Positions 23,191 through 34,496 of a stretch of 64,000 bases of DNA are shown here, one piece after another. Within the stretch, counting starts at the first letter, position 1. Every line of letters begins with the position of its first letter. The stretch is from positions 2,979,501 through 3,043,500 of the forward strand of contig CM060891.1 of assembly GCA_030762935.1 (NCBI GenBank), in the 5' to 3' direction. The DNA is from Hymenopus coronatus. Taxonomy: Eukaryota > Arthropoda > Insecta > Mantodea > Hymenopodidae. The position numbers and the translations under genes are program-made. The notes below the pieces were generated by a model, which ran no database searches, was not told the origin of the DNA, and saw nothing but the letters and a program-made list of their open reading frames with translations.

Positions 23191-23926
23191 TCTGATGTCT
23201 TACACTCTCGTGACATTCTCTAGCTACTCTAAAAACAAACTTCCTACATGAGATTATTCTTCTTTCTACACAATGCTAATCGAGATAAACATTAGCAGAA
23301 TGTTCTTATTACTTGGTTCCTTATAAGTAGAAGGCAACTAAAGGAATGCGCTATGCTAAAGTGATAGTCAAATGTTTTAAAAGCTGTCGCTTCTTTGTTT
23401 GGCCAGGAGTACAACCAAAGAAAAACGGACACTTCTTGTCTTAAAAGAGTATAATTACTTCACAATAGAAACCAATAACAAGGAATATCTCGGAAACTGT
23501 TACCTCCACAACAAAAAGATAGAGGACATAAATTCTGTATTTTGTCGAGATCTACATTTTTTGTGTAGTAAGTTGTCTATTTCATTACGTTTATCACTTA
23601 TGGAAAATTCAGTATTCCATGTAAAGGGTATTTGGAGGTGGGGGGATTTTCTTGAAAATCCTTGGAAGATACCAAACTTAGATACCAAGTTTGGTATTTA
23701 ACGGTCTTTTCGTTTTTGAGCTATGCTGTCCACAACCACACACATACACGGACATATACACACATGCACGCACACAGGCGCGGGCGCGCGGAATTTTTCT
23801 AAGCTTTCTTTTGATTTCAGGGGTACCCAAAATATATATTTCCGGTGAAATCTCGGTATGGTATTTTTGGGTGGAATACAATACCTTCTCTATACACTAT
23901 CCATATAGTGCGTGTAGAGAAAGTAA
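23191..23926 (+). mobile_element. HPE copy with internal deletion
   Basis: Starts exactly TCTGATGTCTTACACTCTCG after the LINE A-tail and ends GTGTAGAGAAAGTAA. About 110 bp around the TATTCCCAGAAAATTCAAG block is missing. Confidence 0.88.
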
Positions 23927-23931
23927 AAAAT

Positions 23932-24783
23932 ATCTGATGTGTTCCATTCACTTGCCTTTCTCTACATCTCTACAACAAATTATTGTTAGAAAGCTTATGC
24001 TTCTATATACTTCTTGCTAATCGAGAGAAATTAGCAGAAACAGTCTTATTACTTGCTTCCTTGTAAGTAGAAGCGAAATAAGGGAGTAGCATAGGTTAAA
24101 GTGACAGTCAAAAGCTGGTTGCTATGTGACTCAAGTTCCTTTGTTTGTTTGGACAGGAGTTCACAAATTCCTGTATAAGAAAAGTATAATTTTTTAAAGC
24201 TGAAACCAAAAACAGGGAAAATCTCAAAAACGATCAACTCCACGAAAGAAAATGTTATCACATAAATTGTGTGTTTTAAAGTGCCCTTCATTTTTTGTCC
24301 GGTAAGCTTTTTTCCATCTCTTGCGGTTTAACAGTTATGTAATATTCCGTAAAATACGTCCAAAGTAAAGTAGTCTTCAGAGGCTGTTCCCAGAAAATTC
24401 AAGATAATACACATTATTTGTCAGGTAAATATCTTTAATATACGATATTTTAATCAAAATGGTTACAGCCATTTTTCAAAATTTTCGACATTTTTCCCAT
24501 ATACAGGGTATTTGGAGGTGGCGGGATTTTCTTGAAAATCTTCGTGTCGCATCATTGGAAGATACCAAACTTAAATAACAAGTTTAGTATTTGAGTATTC
24601 TGTCCACAGACACATACACACGCGCGCGCGCGAGCTCGCTGATCTACTTTAAGAATACTTTTTTTTTTTTTGATTCAGGGGTACCCAAAACATATTTGCG
24701 ATGAAATCTCGGTATGGAATTTTTGGGTGGAATACAATACCTTCTGTATAGACTATGCATATGGTGCGTGTAGAAAAAGTAAA
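23932..24783 (+). mobile_element. HPE copy, full length, head-to-tail with previous
   Basis: Starts TCTGATGTGTTCCATTCACT seven bases after the previous copy's GTAA. Ends GCGTGTAGAAAAAGTAA. Carries a GCGCGCGCG tract in the microsatellite position. Confidence 0.88.
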
Positions 24784-25031
24784 ACTAATGCACCCCCTTC
24801 TACTTCCAAGGAAGCTGGTCCCAATGAGAATCATCTTATTGCCCAAGCCACAGAACAATGAACGGCAGGCACTTGTTTCGGCCTGCAGCATGGAAACGGC
24901 GGGCGTAACCTCACCTACACCCTCCTTTCACCCGGCCAGGTTCGAGTCCCGCCTACTGCCCCAAACATTTCGTCACAAATACCTCTATTCTTTTCTCATT
25001 CCTAGAAACAGTTACAGTAAGGTGAAAAAGC
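24784..25031 (+). mobile_element. Possible tRNA-derived SINE fragment
   Basis: GGCCAGGTTCGAGTCCCGCC near 24937 is a good B box. The flanking GC-rich stretch differs from neighbouring DNA. No A box identified, so only a fragment is claimed. Confidence 0.4.
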
Positions 25032-25510
25032 TGATATGTTCCACTCGCATGAGCCACAAACAAGCTGTTCTTACAAAAGCTCATTCTTCTCTCAACTTGA
25101 TGCTAATCGAGATAAACATGAACAGAAATTGTCTTATTGCTTGCTTCCTTGTCAGTAGAAGCGAAATAAGGGACTACCATAGGTTAAAGTGATAGTCAAA
25201 TGTTTTAAAAAGTAATTGAAATACGGTTTCCTTTTGCATTCCTCGAAACAAAACAAAAGAGATGACATGAAAGTTGAATTTCCGTTTGAGAAAAGTTGAA
25301 GTAGTATCAAATTTGAACAAATAACAACGAATATCTCGGAAACGGTCAATTCTACAGAAAAAAATGTATATGACTTAATTGTGAATTTTAATGGATCTAC
25401 ATTTTTGTGGAGTAAGTTTTTGTCTCACGGTTTACGAGTTATAAGACTCATCTAGAATGAAAAGGTCTTCAGAGGCCATCCGCAGAAAATTCAAGATATT
25501 TATTTTCTTT
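25032..25510 (+). mobile_element. HPE copy, 5' half
   Basis: CTGATATGTTCCACTCGCAT to CAGAAAATTCAAGATATTTA; the hairpin half is missing where a SINE begins. Confidence 0.8.
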
Positions 25511-25795
25511 ATTTCACTGTATACCCTCCTCGTATGTTGGGCTTTACACCCCCCCCCAACTTATAGTTTGAGGAACAGAGAATAACCAGGATGGACGATC
25601 AGTTCGATACCTGATATGAAAAATGAGAATGTCAGGAAAGATAATCATGAGACAATATTGTTGGAATAAATGGCGGGGGAAACCGGAGAAAACCTAGGCA
25701 GATGCCGCTGCGTCCACCACAAATCCCATATACCTACATAGAACCTGGGTCAACAGGCGAGCGATCTAACCGCTTGGCCACGGGGACGAATTATT
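25511..25795 (-). mobile_element. SINE family 3 copy
   Basis: Contains GGCGGGGGAAACCGGAGAAA ACC and CACCACAAATCCCATATACC; the tRNA-like head is degraded (AACCTGGGTCAACAGGCGAG). Same family as the copies at 31315 and 37105. A C-run of nine lies at its distal end. Confidence 0.65.
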
Positions 25796-25849
25796 AATTT
25801 TTGTTTGTTTGTTTCAATTTAACATGTAAGGTGATATCGGCGGCTTTGC

Positions 25850-26020
25850 TATAAAAGGTTCTTTACTTTGGGTTTAAATCGTTTTATTTTCCTCAAAAAT
25901 ACACACATCCAAACTTGCAGACTCCCTGGGGGATAAGGAATAATTCTGGTTAAAGAAACTTTCCCCGCCTCAGCCGGGAATCGAACCCGGGACCTCAGAT
26001 CCACTACGAAGGCTTGTTTG
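25850..26020 (-). mobile_element. tRNA-derived SINE fragment
   Basis: The minus strand contains GTCCCGGGTTCGATTCCCGG, a very good B box with matching T stem, near 25975-25998. Upstream (right) the D-arm region is weak. Confidence 0.5.
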
Positions 26021-26052
26021 TGGTGTAAATATCTTAAATTGCTAATTCCATT

Positions 26053-26985
26053 TTATGTTTGCTTACTCTACACGTATAAGCTCGTCGTAGATAGATCCAA
26101 AAATTCCATTTTGAAACTTCATCTGATATGTATGTTTTGAGGTCCATTGTGTCCAAAAGGCCATTTTTATTTTCTCCAGCACGTATATGCATACAATGTA
26201 TCTACATAGCAGCTAGGGAATGTACCTATTGCATTCTAACTACAAATTTGATGTCGAAATTTCAACGGAAATATGCGTTTTGAGGCCCACCAATCCCCCC
26301 CCCAAAAGTATTTTTAGAAAAAGGTCCACGCACGTGTGGCAAGAGCTCAAAGATCGAAACGACCGTAAAGACCAAACTTGGTGTTTATGTTTAGTATCTT
26401 CCAAAGATGGAAAACAAAGATTTTCAAAAAAAATTCCCTCACCACAAACTATCCTTTACGTGAAAAAAAATTATGAATTCTCAGAAATGGCTCAAACGAT
26501 TTTGATGCAAATTTGTTATATTAAAGCTATTTACCTGACAAATAAAATGTACATCTTGACTTTTCTGGGAATAGCCTCTGAAGAGTACTTTATTCACTGT
26601 TACATAACTGATAAACCGTAAGAGATGGACAATAATTTACTGTACAAGAAGTGAGGTCTCTTATAACACACAAGTTTGTAGGGTTCCGACTGAGGTCGCG
26701 GGTTCAAGCCCGCTGGAGGACGATGGGTTTTCTCAGCGTGACTTCCTTGCGAAAGGAAGTAAATCGTAGGTTCTGTGTTGTAGATTTACGGAACTAAAAG
26801 AACCCCAAGCCTAATAAAGAGGCCTCTGAGCAAAATTAAGCGGTCTTTCACGCCCAGTATAGAATTGGACGCTGAGAACTTGAGCACTCCATTTATATTC
26901 CTTTATTTGCCTTCTCCTTACAAGGAAGCAAGTAATAAGAATATTTCTGTTAATGTAGATAGAAGAATAAGCTTTTGAAGCAATA
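26053..26985 (-). mobile_element. HPE fragment and HPE copy split by a SINE
   Basis: 26053-26168 is a hairpin-end fragment. 26169-26676 starts TTTCTCCAGCACGTATATGC with a variant hairpin of the CTAGC type. The copy resumes at 26882 after the SINE and runs to AGATAGAAGAATAAGCTTTT; the TCTGATG terminus is lost. Confidence 0.75.
26677..26881 (+). mobile_element. SINE family 2 copy
   Basis: B box CGGGTTCAAGCCCGCTGGAG near 26700, then the family-2 body with AATAAAGAGGCCTCTGAGCA and GTCTTTCACGCCCAGTATAG. Inserted in the minus HPE. Confidence 0.75.
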
Positions 26986-27387
26986 TATTTTGTGATTCGA
27001 TATTTTTTAAAATGAAAGATGATATTTAATGTAAATGGTGTTTTTGGGGTGAGGAATTGATCCTATATTTTGTTGTTGATGTTACAGATATTCAAGCATC
27101 GAGAACGTCAGAAAATAAATATATATGTTTCCACAACTCAACAAGCAAGGTAGTCATGGCAACAAGCGAACAGTTACCTATCAATAACGTGGCAGCCATT
27201 TTACAAAACAAATTCACTAGTGCCATTTTAAAACCGGTAGCTGAACCATAAACAAAAGACTAGCTTGTTCAATTCTCAAACACCACATAAATATGGACCG
27301 GTTCTGACAACGCGGCTCGGCGCGCTATTGGCTATCGCTGACTCCTCGTTATCCTTACCTATGATCAATTATGAATTATTCTTAAAA
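26986..27387. other. Unrecognised region
   Basis: Holds a 64-codon frame at 27057-27251 (ATGGCAACAAGCGAACAGTT inside) that does not match a family I recognise. It could be chance. Confidence 0.3.
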
Positions 27388-29836
27388 ATTCACATGACTT
27401 TCTCTACATCTCTGCAACAAATTATTGTTAAAAAGCTAATACTTCTATTTACTTCATGCTAATGAGAAAAAATTAGCAGAAATTATTACTTGCTTCCTTC
27501 TAAATAGAAGCGAAATAAGGGAGTAGCATAGGTTAAAGTGATAGTCAAAAGCTGGTTGCTATGTGACTGAAGTTACTTTGTATGGATATGAGTTGACAAA
27601 TTCCTGTATGAGAAAAGTTAAGTTTTTCAATGGTGAAACCAAATACAAACGATCAACTCCACGAAAAAATGTTTATAACTAAACTGTGTGTTTTAACGTG
27701 CTGTACATTTTTTTGCGAAGTAAGCTTTTGTCCATCTCTTACGGTTTAGCACTTATGCAACATTCTCTAAAATTCATTCAGTCTTCAGAGGCTATTCCCA
27801 GAAAATTCAAGATATACAATTTATTTCTCAGGTAAATATCTTTAATATACGATATTTTAATCAAAATCGTTAGAGTCATTTTGAGAAAATAAATATTTCC
27901 AAAAAAAGGTCCATGTTAAGTGTAGTTGGGGATTTGCTTGGAAATCTTTTTGTCGCATCCTAGGGAGATACTGAACTTAAATATCAAGTAGGGTATTCAG
28001 CGGTTTTTCCGTTTTTGTCGCCTCCTAGTGAGATACTGAACTTAAATATCAAGTAGGGTATTCAGCGGTTTTTCCGTTTTTGTCGCCTCCTAGTGAGATA
28101 CTGAACTTAAATATCAAGTAGGGTATTCAGCGGTTTTTCCGTTTTTGTCGCCTCCTAGTGAGATACTGAACTTAAATATCAAGTAGGGTATTCAGCGGTT
28201 TTTCCGTTTTTGTCGCCTCCTAGTGAGATACTGAACTTAAATATCAAGTAGGGTATTCAGCGGTTTTTCCGTTTTTGTCGCATCCTAGTGACATACTGAA
28301 CTTAAATATCAAGTAGGGTATTCAGCGGTTTTTCCGTTTTTGTCGCATCCTAGTGACATACTGAACTTAAATATCAAGTAGGGTATTCAGCGGTTTTTCC
28401 GTTTTTGTCGCATCCTAGTGACATACTGAACTTAAATATCAAGTAGGGTATTCAGCGGTTTTTCCGTTTTTGTCGCCTCCTAGTGACATACTGAACTTAA
28501 ATATCAAGTAGGGTATTCAGCGGTTTTTCCGTTTTTGTCGCATCCTAGTGAGATACTGAACTTAAATATCAAGTGGGATATTCAGCGGTTTTTCCGTTTT
28601 TGTCGCATCCTAGTGACATACTGAACTTAAATATCAAGTGGGATATTCAGCGATCTTTCTGTTTTTGTCGCATCCTAGGGAGATACTGAACTTAAATATC
28701 AAGTAGGGTATTCAGCGGTTTTTCCGTTTTTGTCGCCTCCTAGTGACATACTGAACTTAAATATCAAGTAGGGTATTCGGCGGTTTTTCCGTTTTTGTCG
28801 CATCCTAGTGACATACTGAACTTAAATATCAAGTAGGGTATTCAGCGGTTTTTCCGTTTTTGTCGCCTCCTAGTGACATACTGAACTTAAATATCAAGTA
28901 GGGTATTCGGCGGTTTTTCCGTTTTTGTCGCCTCCTAGTGACATACTGAACTTAAATATCAAGTAGGATATTCAGCGGTCCTTCCGTTTTTGTCGCATCC
29001 TAGTGAGATACTGAACTTAAATATCAAGTAGGGTATTCAGCGGTTTTTCCGTTTTTGTCGCCTCCTAGTGACATACTGAACTTAAATATCAAGTAGGATA
29101 TTCAGCGCTCCTTTCGTTTTTGTCGCATCCTAGTGAGATACTGAACTTAAATATCAAGTAGGGTATTCAGCGGTCCTTCCGTTTTTGTCGCATCTGAACT
29201 TAAATATCAAGTGGGATATTCAGCGATCTTTCCGTTTTTGTCGCATCTGAACTTAAATATCAAGTGGGATATTCAGCGATCTTTCCGTTTTTGTCGCATC
29301 TGAACTTAAATATCAAGTGGGATATTCAGCGATCTTTCCGTTTTTGTCGCATCTGAACTTAAATATCAAGTGGGATATTCAGCGATCTTTCCGTTTTTGT
29401 CGCATCTGAACTTAAATATCAAGTGGGATATTCAGCGATCTTTCCGTTTTTGTCGCATCTGAACTTAAATATCAAGTGGGATATTCAGCGATCTTTCCGT
29501 TTTTGTCGCATCTGAACTTAAATATCAAGTGGGATATTCAGCGGTCCTTCCGTTTTTGTCGCATCTGAACTTAAATATCAAGTGGGATATTCAGCGGTCC
29601 TTCCGTTTTTGTCGCATCTGAACTTAAATATCAAGTGGGATATTCAGCGATCTTTCCGTTTTTGAGGTATGCGTTCTCAGACACACACAAACACACACAC
29701 GGACCCTTTTGTAAAAATGCGTTTTTCGGATTCTGGGGGACCCAAAACATGTATTTTCGGTGAAATCTCGGTATTGAATTTTTGGGTGCAATTCAATACG
29801 TTCTCTATAAACTAAGTACATAATACGTGTAGAGAA
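27388..29836 (+). mobile_element. HPE copy expanded by an internal array
   Basis: Opens TTCACATGACTTTCTCTACA and proceeds through the normal HPE blocks to about 27950. It then enters a tandem array (27955-29645) and resumes with GAGGTATGCGTTCTCAGACA, CA tract, TCGGTATTGAATTTTTGGGT, hairpin and CGTGTAGAGAAAGTAA. At 2.4 kb it is about three times the usual length; the excess is the array. Confidence 0.9.
27955..29645 (+). repeat. 65-bp then 53-bp array inside an HPE
   Basis: Unit: GTCGCATCCTAGTGAGATAC, TGAACTTAAATATCAAGTAG, GGTATTCAGCGGTTTTTCCG, TTTTT. It corresponds to the HPE internal block (CGTGTCGCATCCTTGGAAGA, TACCAAACTTAAATACC, ACGGTCTTTTCGTTTTTGAG). About 19 units of 65 bp are followed from about 29190 by about eight of 53 bp that lack CTAGTGAGATAC. 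CCTCC/CATCC and GAGAT/ACAT variants are interspersed. Confidence 0.93.
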
Positions 29837-30063
29837 AGTAATTATGAATGTGTTTTGACGAGCTGTACATTTTTACTTTCTCTACACGTATTATGTACTT
29901 AGTTTATAGAGAACGTATTGATTTGCACTAAAAAATTCGATTCCGAGATTTCGCCGCAAATACATGTTTTGGGTCCCCCTAATTACAAAAAAGCATTTTT
30001 AGAAAAATGTGCGTGTGTGTATGTCTGTGCCAGCATAACTCAAAAACGAAAATACCAAACTTG

Positions 30064-31621
30064 ATAAAATGGTTAAAATAGTTGCCATATTTATGAAAGG
30101 TGATGTAAATTAACCAGAAAGTTACAGACTAATAGCTATTCTTGTGTGTTAGGTAAAGTTTTTGAATGTGTTGTGCTCCATCAATTAAGGTTATATACCA
30201 CAGAAAATAACATTCAATTTGGCTTTTCCCCATGTAGAAATACACACGATGCAATACAAGATGTATTAGAGCTTGTATATAAAACATTTGAAGACGAGGA
30301 AAATGCTCTTGCTTTGTTATTTGATTTAAGCAAAGCTTTTGATTGCATTCCACATGACTTATTACTAATGAAATTAGAATACTATGGAATTAGAAATATT
30401 GAGTATAACTTCTTTTGCAACTATTTACCTGGGCGTAGCCACACTGTTTTTGTAAATACAAGAGACTACATTGATTTTGGAGTACCACAAGGAACTATCT
30501 TAGGACCATTTCTATTTCTTATTATGATAAATGACCTGCCATGTAATATACCTGCTAAGACGATTCTATATGCTGATGATTCCACTTTTATTTTTACACA
30601 TAATGATTTTGCTGTTTTAAATAATGTGTTATGACATAATTCAGAGTGCTACTAAATGGTTCTCCAGCAATGGTTTTTTAACTAACTGTGACAAAATGCA
30701 AAACATTATTTTTAGCCTTAGACAAAGCTCAAATGATGCTGAATACATTAATGTAAAACTTTTAGGAATGGTTTTAGACACAGCATTCACATGCTGAAGT
30801 GTATGCAAAAGATTATCTAAAGTTGTGTATTTACTGAGAACCATTTATAACAAAGAACCTTGCAGCTTTTTAAAGCAAATATATTTCTTGCTTTGTTTGA
30901 AAGTGTTTTAGCTATGGACTGTTAGCATATGGGAACTGTTGTAAATTAAATGATATTCTACTTCTACAAAAGAAAGCCATGAGAATTTTATGTCATACGT
31001 CTTACAATGCTCCATGTAGACCACTTTTTATGCAACAGAAAATTCTAACGGTGTACAATTGCTATATATCACAATTATTATTATTTGTGCACAAGAATTT
31101 AAATCAATTTAAACTGAACAGACAGTAAATACCAGAAATATTGCTAAACTACATGTTCCATACTCTAGAGAGACTAAAGAAAGTTAACCAGCATTATGCT
31201 TCCTGACCACATGAGAGTTCTAAATGTAATACAGTTTAAGGCCAAAGTAAACAAACGGTTGATAGACAATGTATTTTACAATTTGGATGCATTTTTTAAT
31301 ACTAGAATTGTTATTTTGGAGGGGGGGTAGTGTTTAATGCCCGCCTTGAGTACTTATGGCACCGCAGGCGACGACACTGATGATACATGAATGATGATGG
31401 AACGCGATGGCGGGGGAAACTGGAGCACCCGGAGAAAACCCGCCCCTGCGCCGCCTTGCCCACCACAAATCTCACATGCGGTCGCTTGGGATCGAACCCG
31501 GGCCGCCTAGGTGAGAGGCGAGTGTTCTAAACGGGCGGCCCGAATTGTTATATGACTGACTTTTACCTGTATATATTATTTTGACCATGTGTACTGTACT
31601 AGTGACTGAACAAATAATTAC
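30064..31621 (+). pseudogene. Non-LTR retrotransposon reverse transcriptase, broken
   Basis: The frame at 30146-30634 (162 aa) keeps the RT core: GFSPCRNTHDAI, motif A LLFDLSKAFDCIPHDLL near residue 60, GVPQGTILGPFLFLIMINDL (motif B), and ILYADDSTF (motif C, catalytic YADD). Upstream in another frame are remnants of ESYRLIAIL. Downstream, after a stop at 30634 and further frameshifts, come WFSSNGFLTNCDKMQ, LLGMVLDTAFTC and LLLQKKAMRILCH, the usual C-terminal region. No endonuclease domain: 5'-truncated. A SINE interrupts the 3' end. Clade not resolved by eye (Jockey/CR1-like). Confidence 0.88.
31315..31541 (-). mobile_element. SINE family 3, complete with target duplication
   Basis: GAATTGTTAT occurs at 31305-31314 and 31542-31551, a perfect 10-bp target duplication. 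The minus strand begins with a tRNA-like head (CCGGGTTCGATCCCAAGCGA), then CACCACAAATCTCACATG and GGAAACTGGAGCACCC blocks on the + strand, ending in a C-rich tail. Inserted in the LINE 3' region. Confidence 0.85.
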
Positions 31622-32235
31622 TTAAATACTTATGTTCAGTGTCTTCCAATGATGTGACACATCAAGAACATCTCCCCACCCCTTTACATGGACAAAAATT
31701 ACAAAAATGCTCATTTTTTGAAAAAAGACTCTAATGATTTTTTATTAAAATCTCTTATATTTAAGGTATATACATCAAATATAAAATGTGTATCTTGAAT
31801 TTTCTGGGAATAGCTTCTAAAGACCTTTTATTATAAATGATGTTTAAGGAATTTTGCATAACTAGTAAAACGTAAGACATAAATAAAGACATAGCTCACA
31901 AAAAATGTAGATTTCGATAACATACACAATTCATGTCATATACCTTTTTTTCGAGATATTCCTTGTTATTGATTTCAGTTTTAAAATACTTAACACTGTT
32001 CTCATTAGGGAAGTTGTCAACTCCTGGTCACGTAAAGAAACGGATTTCAATCTCATAGCAACCACATTTTAAAACATTTGACTGTCGGTTTATCCTAGTG
32101 TATTCCTTTATTTCTCTTTTTCTTACAAGCAACTAAATAATAAGGCCATTTCGCTAATGTATTATTGTTAAATACAACAATAATAATAATTTGATACAGA
32201 GACGCAGGGAAAGCCATGTGAATGGAAACGTCAGA

Positions 32236-32518
32236 AGTTTTGTCTATGTGTTACGGTTTGCACCCAGAATAAACACGTCTTAAAATCTCAATGTGGCATC
32301 CCTGGAAAAAACTAAATTTAAATATCAAGTTTGATATTTAACGAACTTTTCAGCTATGATGTCCACACGCATACACACACGGACATTTTTTTAACTTTTT
32401 TTGACTCAGGGGGTCTGTCTGAAAACACATATTTCTGATGTATCTCGGTATTGAGTTTTTGGTGGAATACAATACCTTCTCTATCACTATACACATAGTA
32501 CGTGTAGAGAAAGTAAAA
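32236..32518 (+). mobile_element. HPE fragment, hairpin half
   Basis: From TGTCTATGTGTTACGGTTTG to ACGTGTAGAGAAAGTAA with an internal deletion. Opposed to the preceding minus copy. Confidence 0.75.
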
Positions 32519-32696
32519 ATAATTGAGAATTTCTATATTAAATATCAGTAAAGGAATTATAGAATGTCCTTTATAAACGTTATGTATTCTATTGTCTGTT
32601 ATTATAATTCATTGTAATAACGTCTTTATATTTTACTGACCATTTATATTTTGTTGTATTGTAACCAACTCTGTTTTTGTTTGTCGAAACAAATTG
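32519..32696. other. Unrecognised AT-rich spacer
   Basis: About 180 bases, no feature supported. Confidence 0.4.
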
Positions 32697-33515
32697 CTGA
32701 CGTTTTCCATTCACATGACTTTCTCTACACCTCTGCAACAAATTATTGTTAAAAAGCTTATACTTCTATTTACTTCACACTAATCGAGAAAAAAATAGCA
32801 GAAATAGTCTTATTAATTACTTCCTTGTAAGTAGAAGCGAAATAAAGGAGTATCATAGGTTAAAGTGATAGTCAAAAGCTGTTTGCTATGTGACTGAAGT
32901 TCCTTTGTTTGTATGCACACGAGTTGACAAATTGCTGTATGAGAAAAGTAAAAGTTGTTCAAAGCTGAAAGCAATAGCAAGGAATGTCTAAAAAACTATC
33001 AACTGCACGAAAAAAATGTATATAACATAAATTGTGTGTTTTAATGTGCTCTACATTTTTTGTTAAGTAGGTTTTCGTCTATCTGTTATGATTTGCCAGT
33101 TATGCAAAATTCCGTAAAATTGATCCAGAATAAAGTAGTCTTCAGAGGCTATTCCCAGAAAATTCAAAATATACATTTTATTTGTCAGCTAAATATCTTT
33201 AATGTACGATGTTTTAATCAAAATTGTTTAGCCATTTTCGAGAAGATCAAAATTTTTGAAAATGTTTCCATGTAAAGGGTAGTTTGGAGTGGGGGGATTT
33301 TCTTGTTGCATCCCTGGAAGATACTGAATTTAAACACCAAGTTTCGTGTTTTACCGACTTTTCGTTTTTGAGTTATCGTGTTCAGAGACACACGGACCGT
33401 TTTTTTTTTTTTGGATTCAGGGGACCCTAAAACGTCTTCCGGCGAAATCTCCGTATCGAATTTTTTAATGGAATGCAATACCGTCTCTATACACTATGCA
33501 CGCGTAGAGAAAGTA
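32697..33515 (+). mobile_element. HPE copy, full length
   Basis: CTGACGTTTTCCATTCACAT to CACGCGTAGAGAAAGTAA. A 12-T run near 33401 is inside it. Confidence 0.88.
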
Positions 33516-33720
33516 AACAATGGCGCTAATATTTTGATTAAAGTACCACATGTTTAACATGTTTTCATGACAAATATTGCATTTTCTGGGAATAGCCTTT
33601 GGAGTCCTTTTTATTCCGGATGACTTTTTTATACCTGGCTAACCGTAAGAGAGCGACAAAAACTTGGTATACAAAAAATGTAAATCTTATAAAAACACGC
33701 AATTTATGACGTATAATAGT
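33516..33720 (-). mobile_element. HPE internal fragment
   Basis: ATTTTGATTAAAGTACCACA to AAAACACGCAATTTATGACG; both termini lost. Confidence 0.7.
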
Positions 33721-34496
33721 TATTTATGATGTAAGAGCGTAAAGTTATGGTTTTTGATTCGAGCGGGAATATTGTGAATCAAAAAGAAACTTTACGCTCG
33801 CGTATCAAACAATGTTTTTTCTACGACAATTTTCTGATATTAAAAGAAACATGAGGTTAAGTTTGAGTCATTCACCAAAGTTTTTAGTTCATTATTTTCG
33901 AAACACCACTTCATAAATTTCTGATAAACTTTTCGGGATTTAGCAGGTAGTAAATTTGATTGTGCAGCTCTAAGGATATCATAATTCTCAACTCAGAATA
34001 ACAACAATATTGGTTTGTCACGGCCTGCTATAACCGTTCCGATTTTAGCGAGCCCAAGGTTGGAACAAAATTACTTCACGTTTGCTGCGCGTGGATTCCG
34101 TGAAAATCAACTACTCAATTAGGCTCGTTGGTAGAAAAAGTAACAATACCAAGATGAGAGAGGTAGGCTATTAAAAGAGAAGCAGTAATGAAGTTAGCAA
34201 CCAGTTTGGTTCAGATTCGACTCCGGTGTGGGCAGTTGCCAAATAACTTGTTACCTCTTTTTGTGAAGTATGTATGTTGTTGCGAAAGGCGCACAAAAGG
34301 AAAGTTACTGGATCTGGGTTCAAGTCCGGAGAGGCACGCTAACTGGGTCGCCAAGCAGTACATAACTCAACGTCAGTTTACAGCTTTCCGCCTGTTGCTA
34401 TGGTAACCGGGCGGATTCCTGGCTAAGTGACTTCTCGGTCTGTCTTTGTTGCGACCAACACCTGACTGCGACGTAAAGTATACGTGTAAAGTATAT
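33721..34496. other. Unrecognised region with a hairpin and tRNA-like scraps
   Basis: An imperfect inverted repeat lies at about 33737-33799 (AGCGTAAAGTT and TTTTTGATTC against GAATCAAAAA and AACTTTACGCT). GGTTCAGATTCGACTCC near 34207 and GGGTTCAAGTCCGG near 34317 resemble B boxes and may be old SINE heads. No convincing coding frame. Confidence 0.4.

Larger units (their letters stand above)
29871..32234 (-). mobile_element. HPE copy interrupted by a LINE
   Basis: Starts TTTTACTTTCTCTACACG and runs to ATACCAAACTTG at about 30063. It resumes at about 31622 (CTTAAATACTTATGTTCAGT) and ends GCAGGGAAAGCCATGTGAAT GGAAACGTCAG. The two halves join in register with other copies, so the LINE is an insertion. 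Confidence 0.85.
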
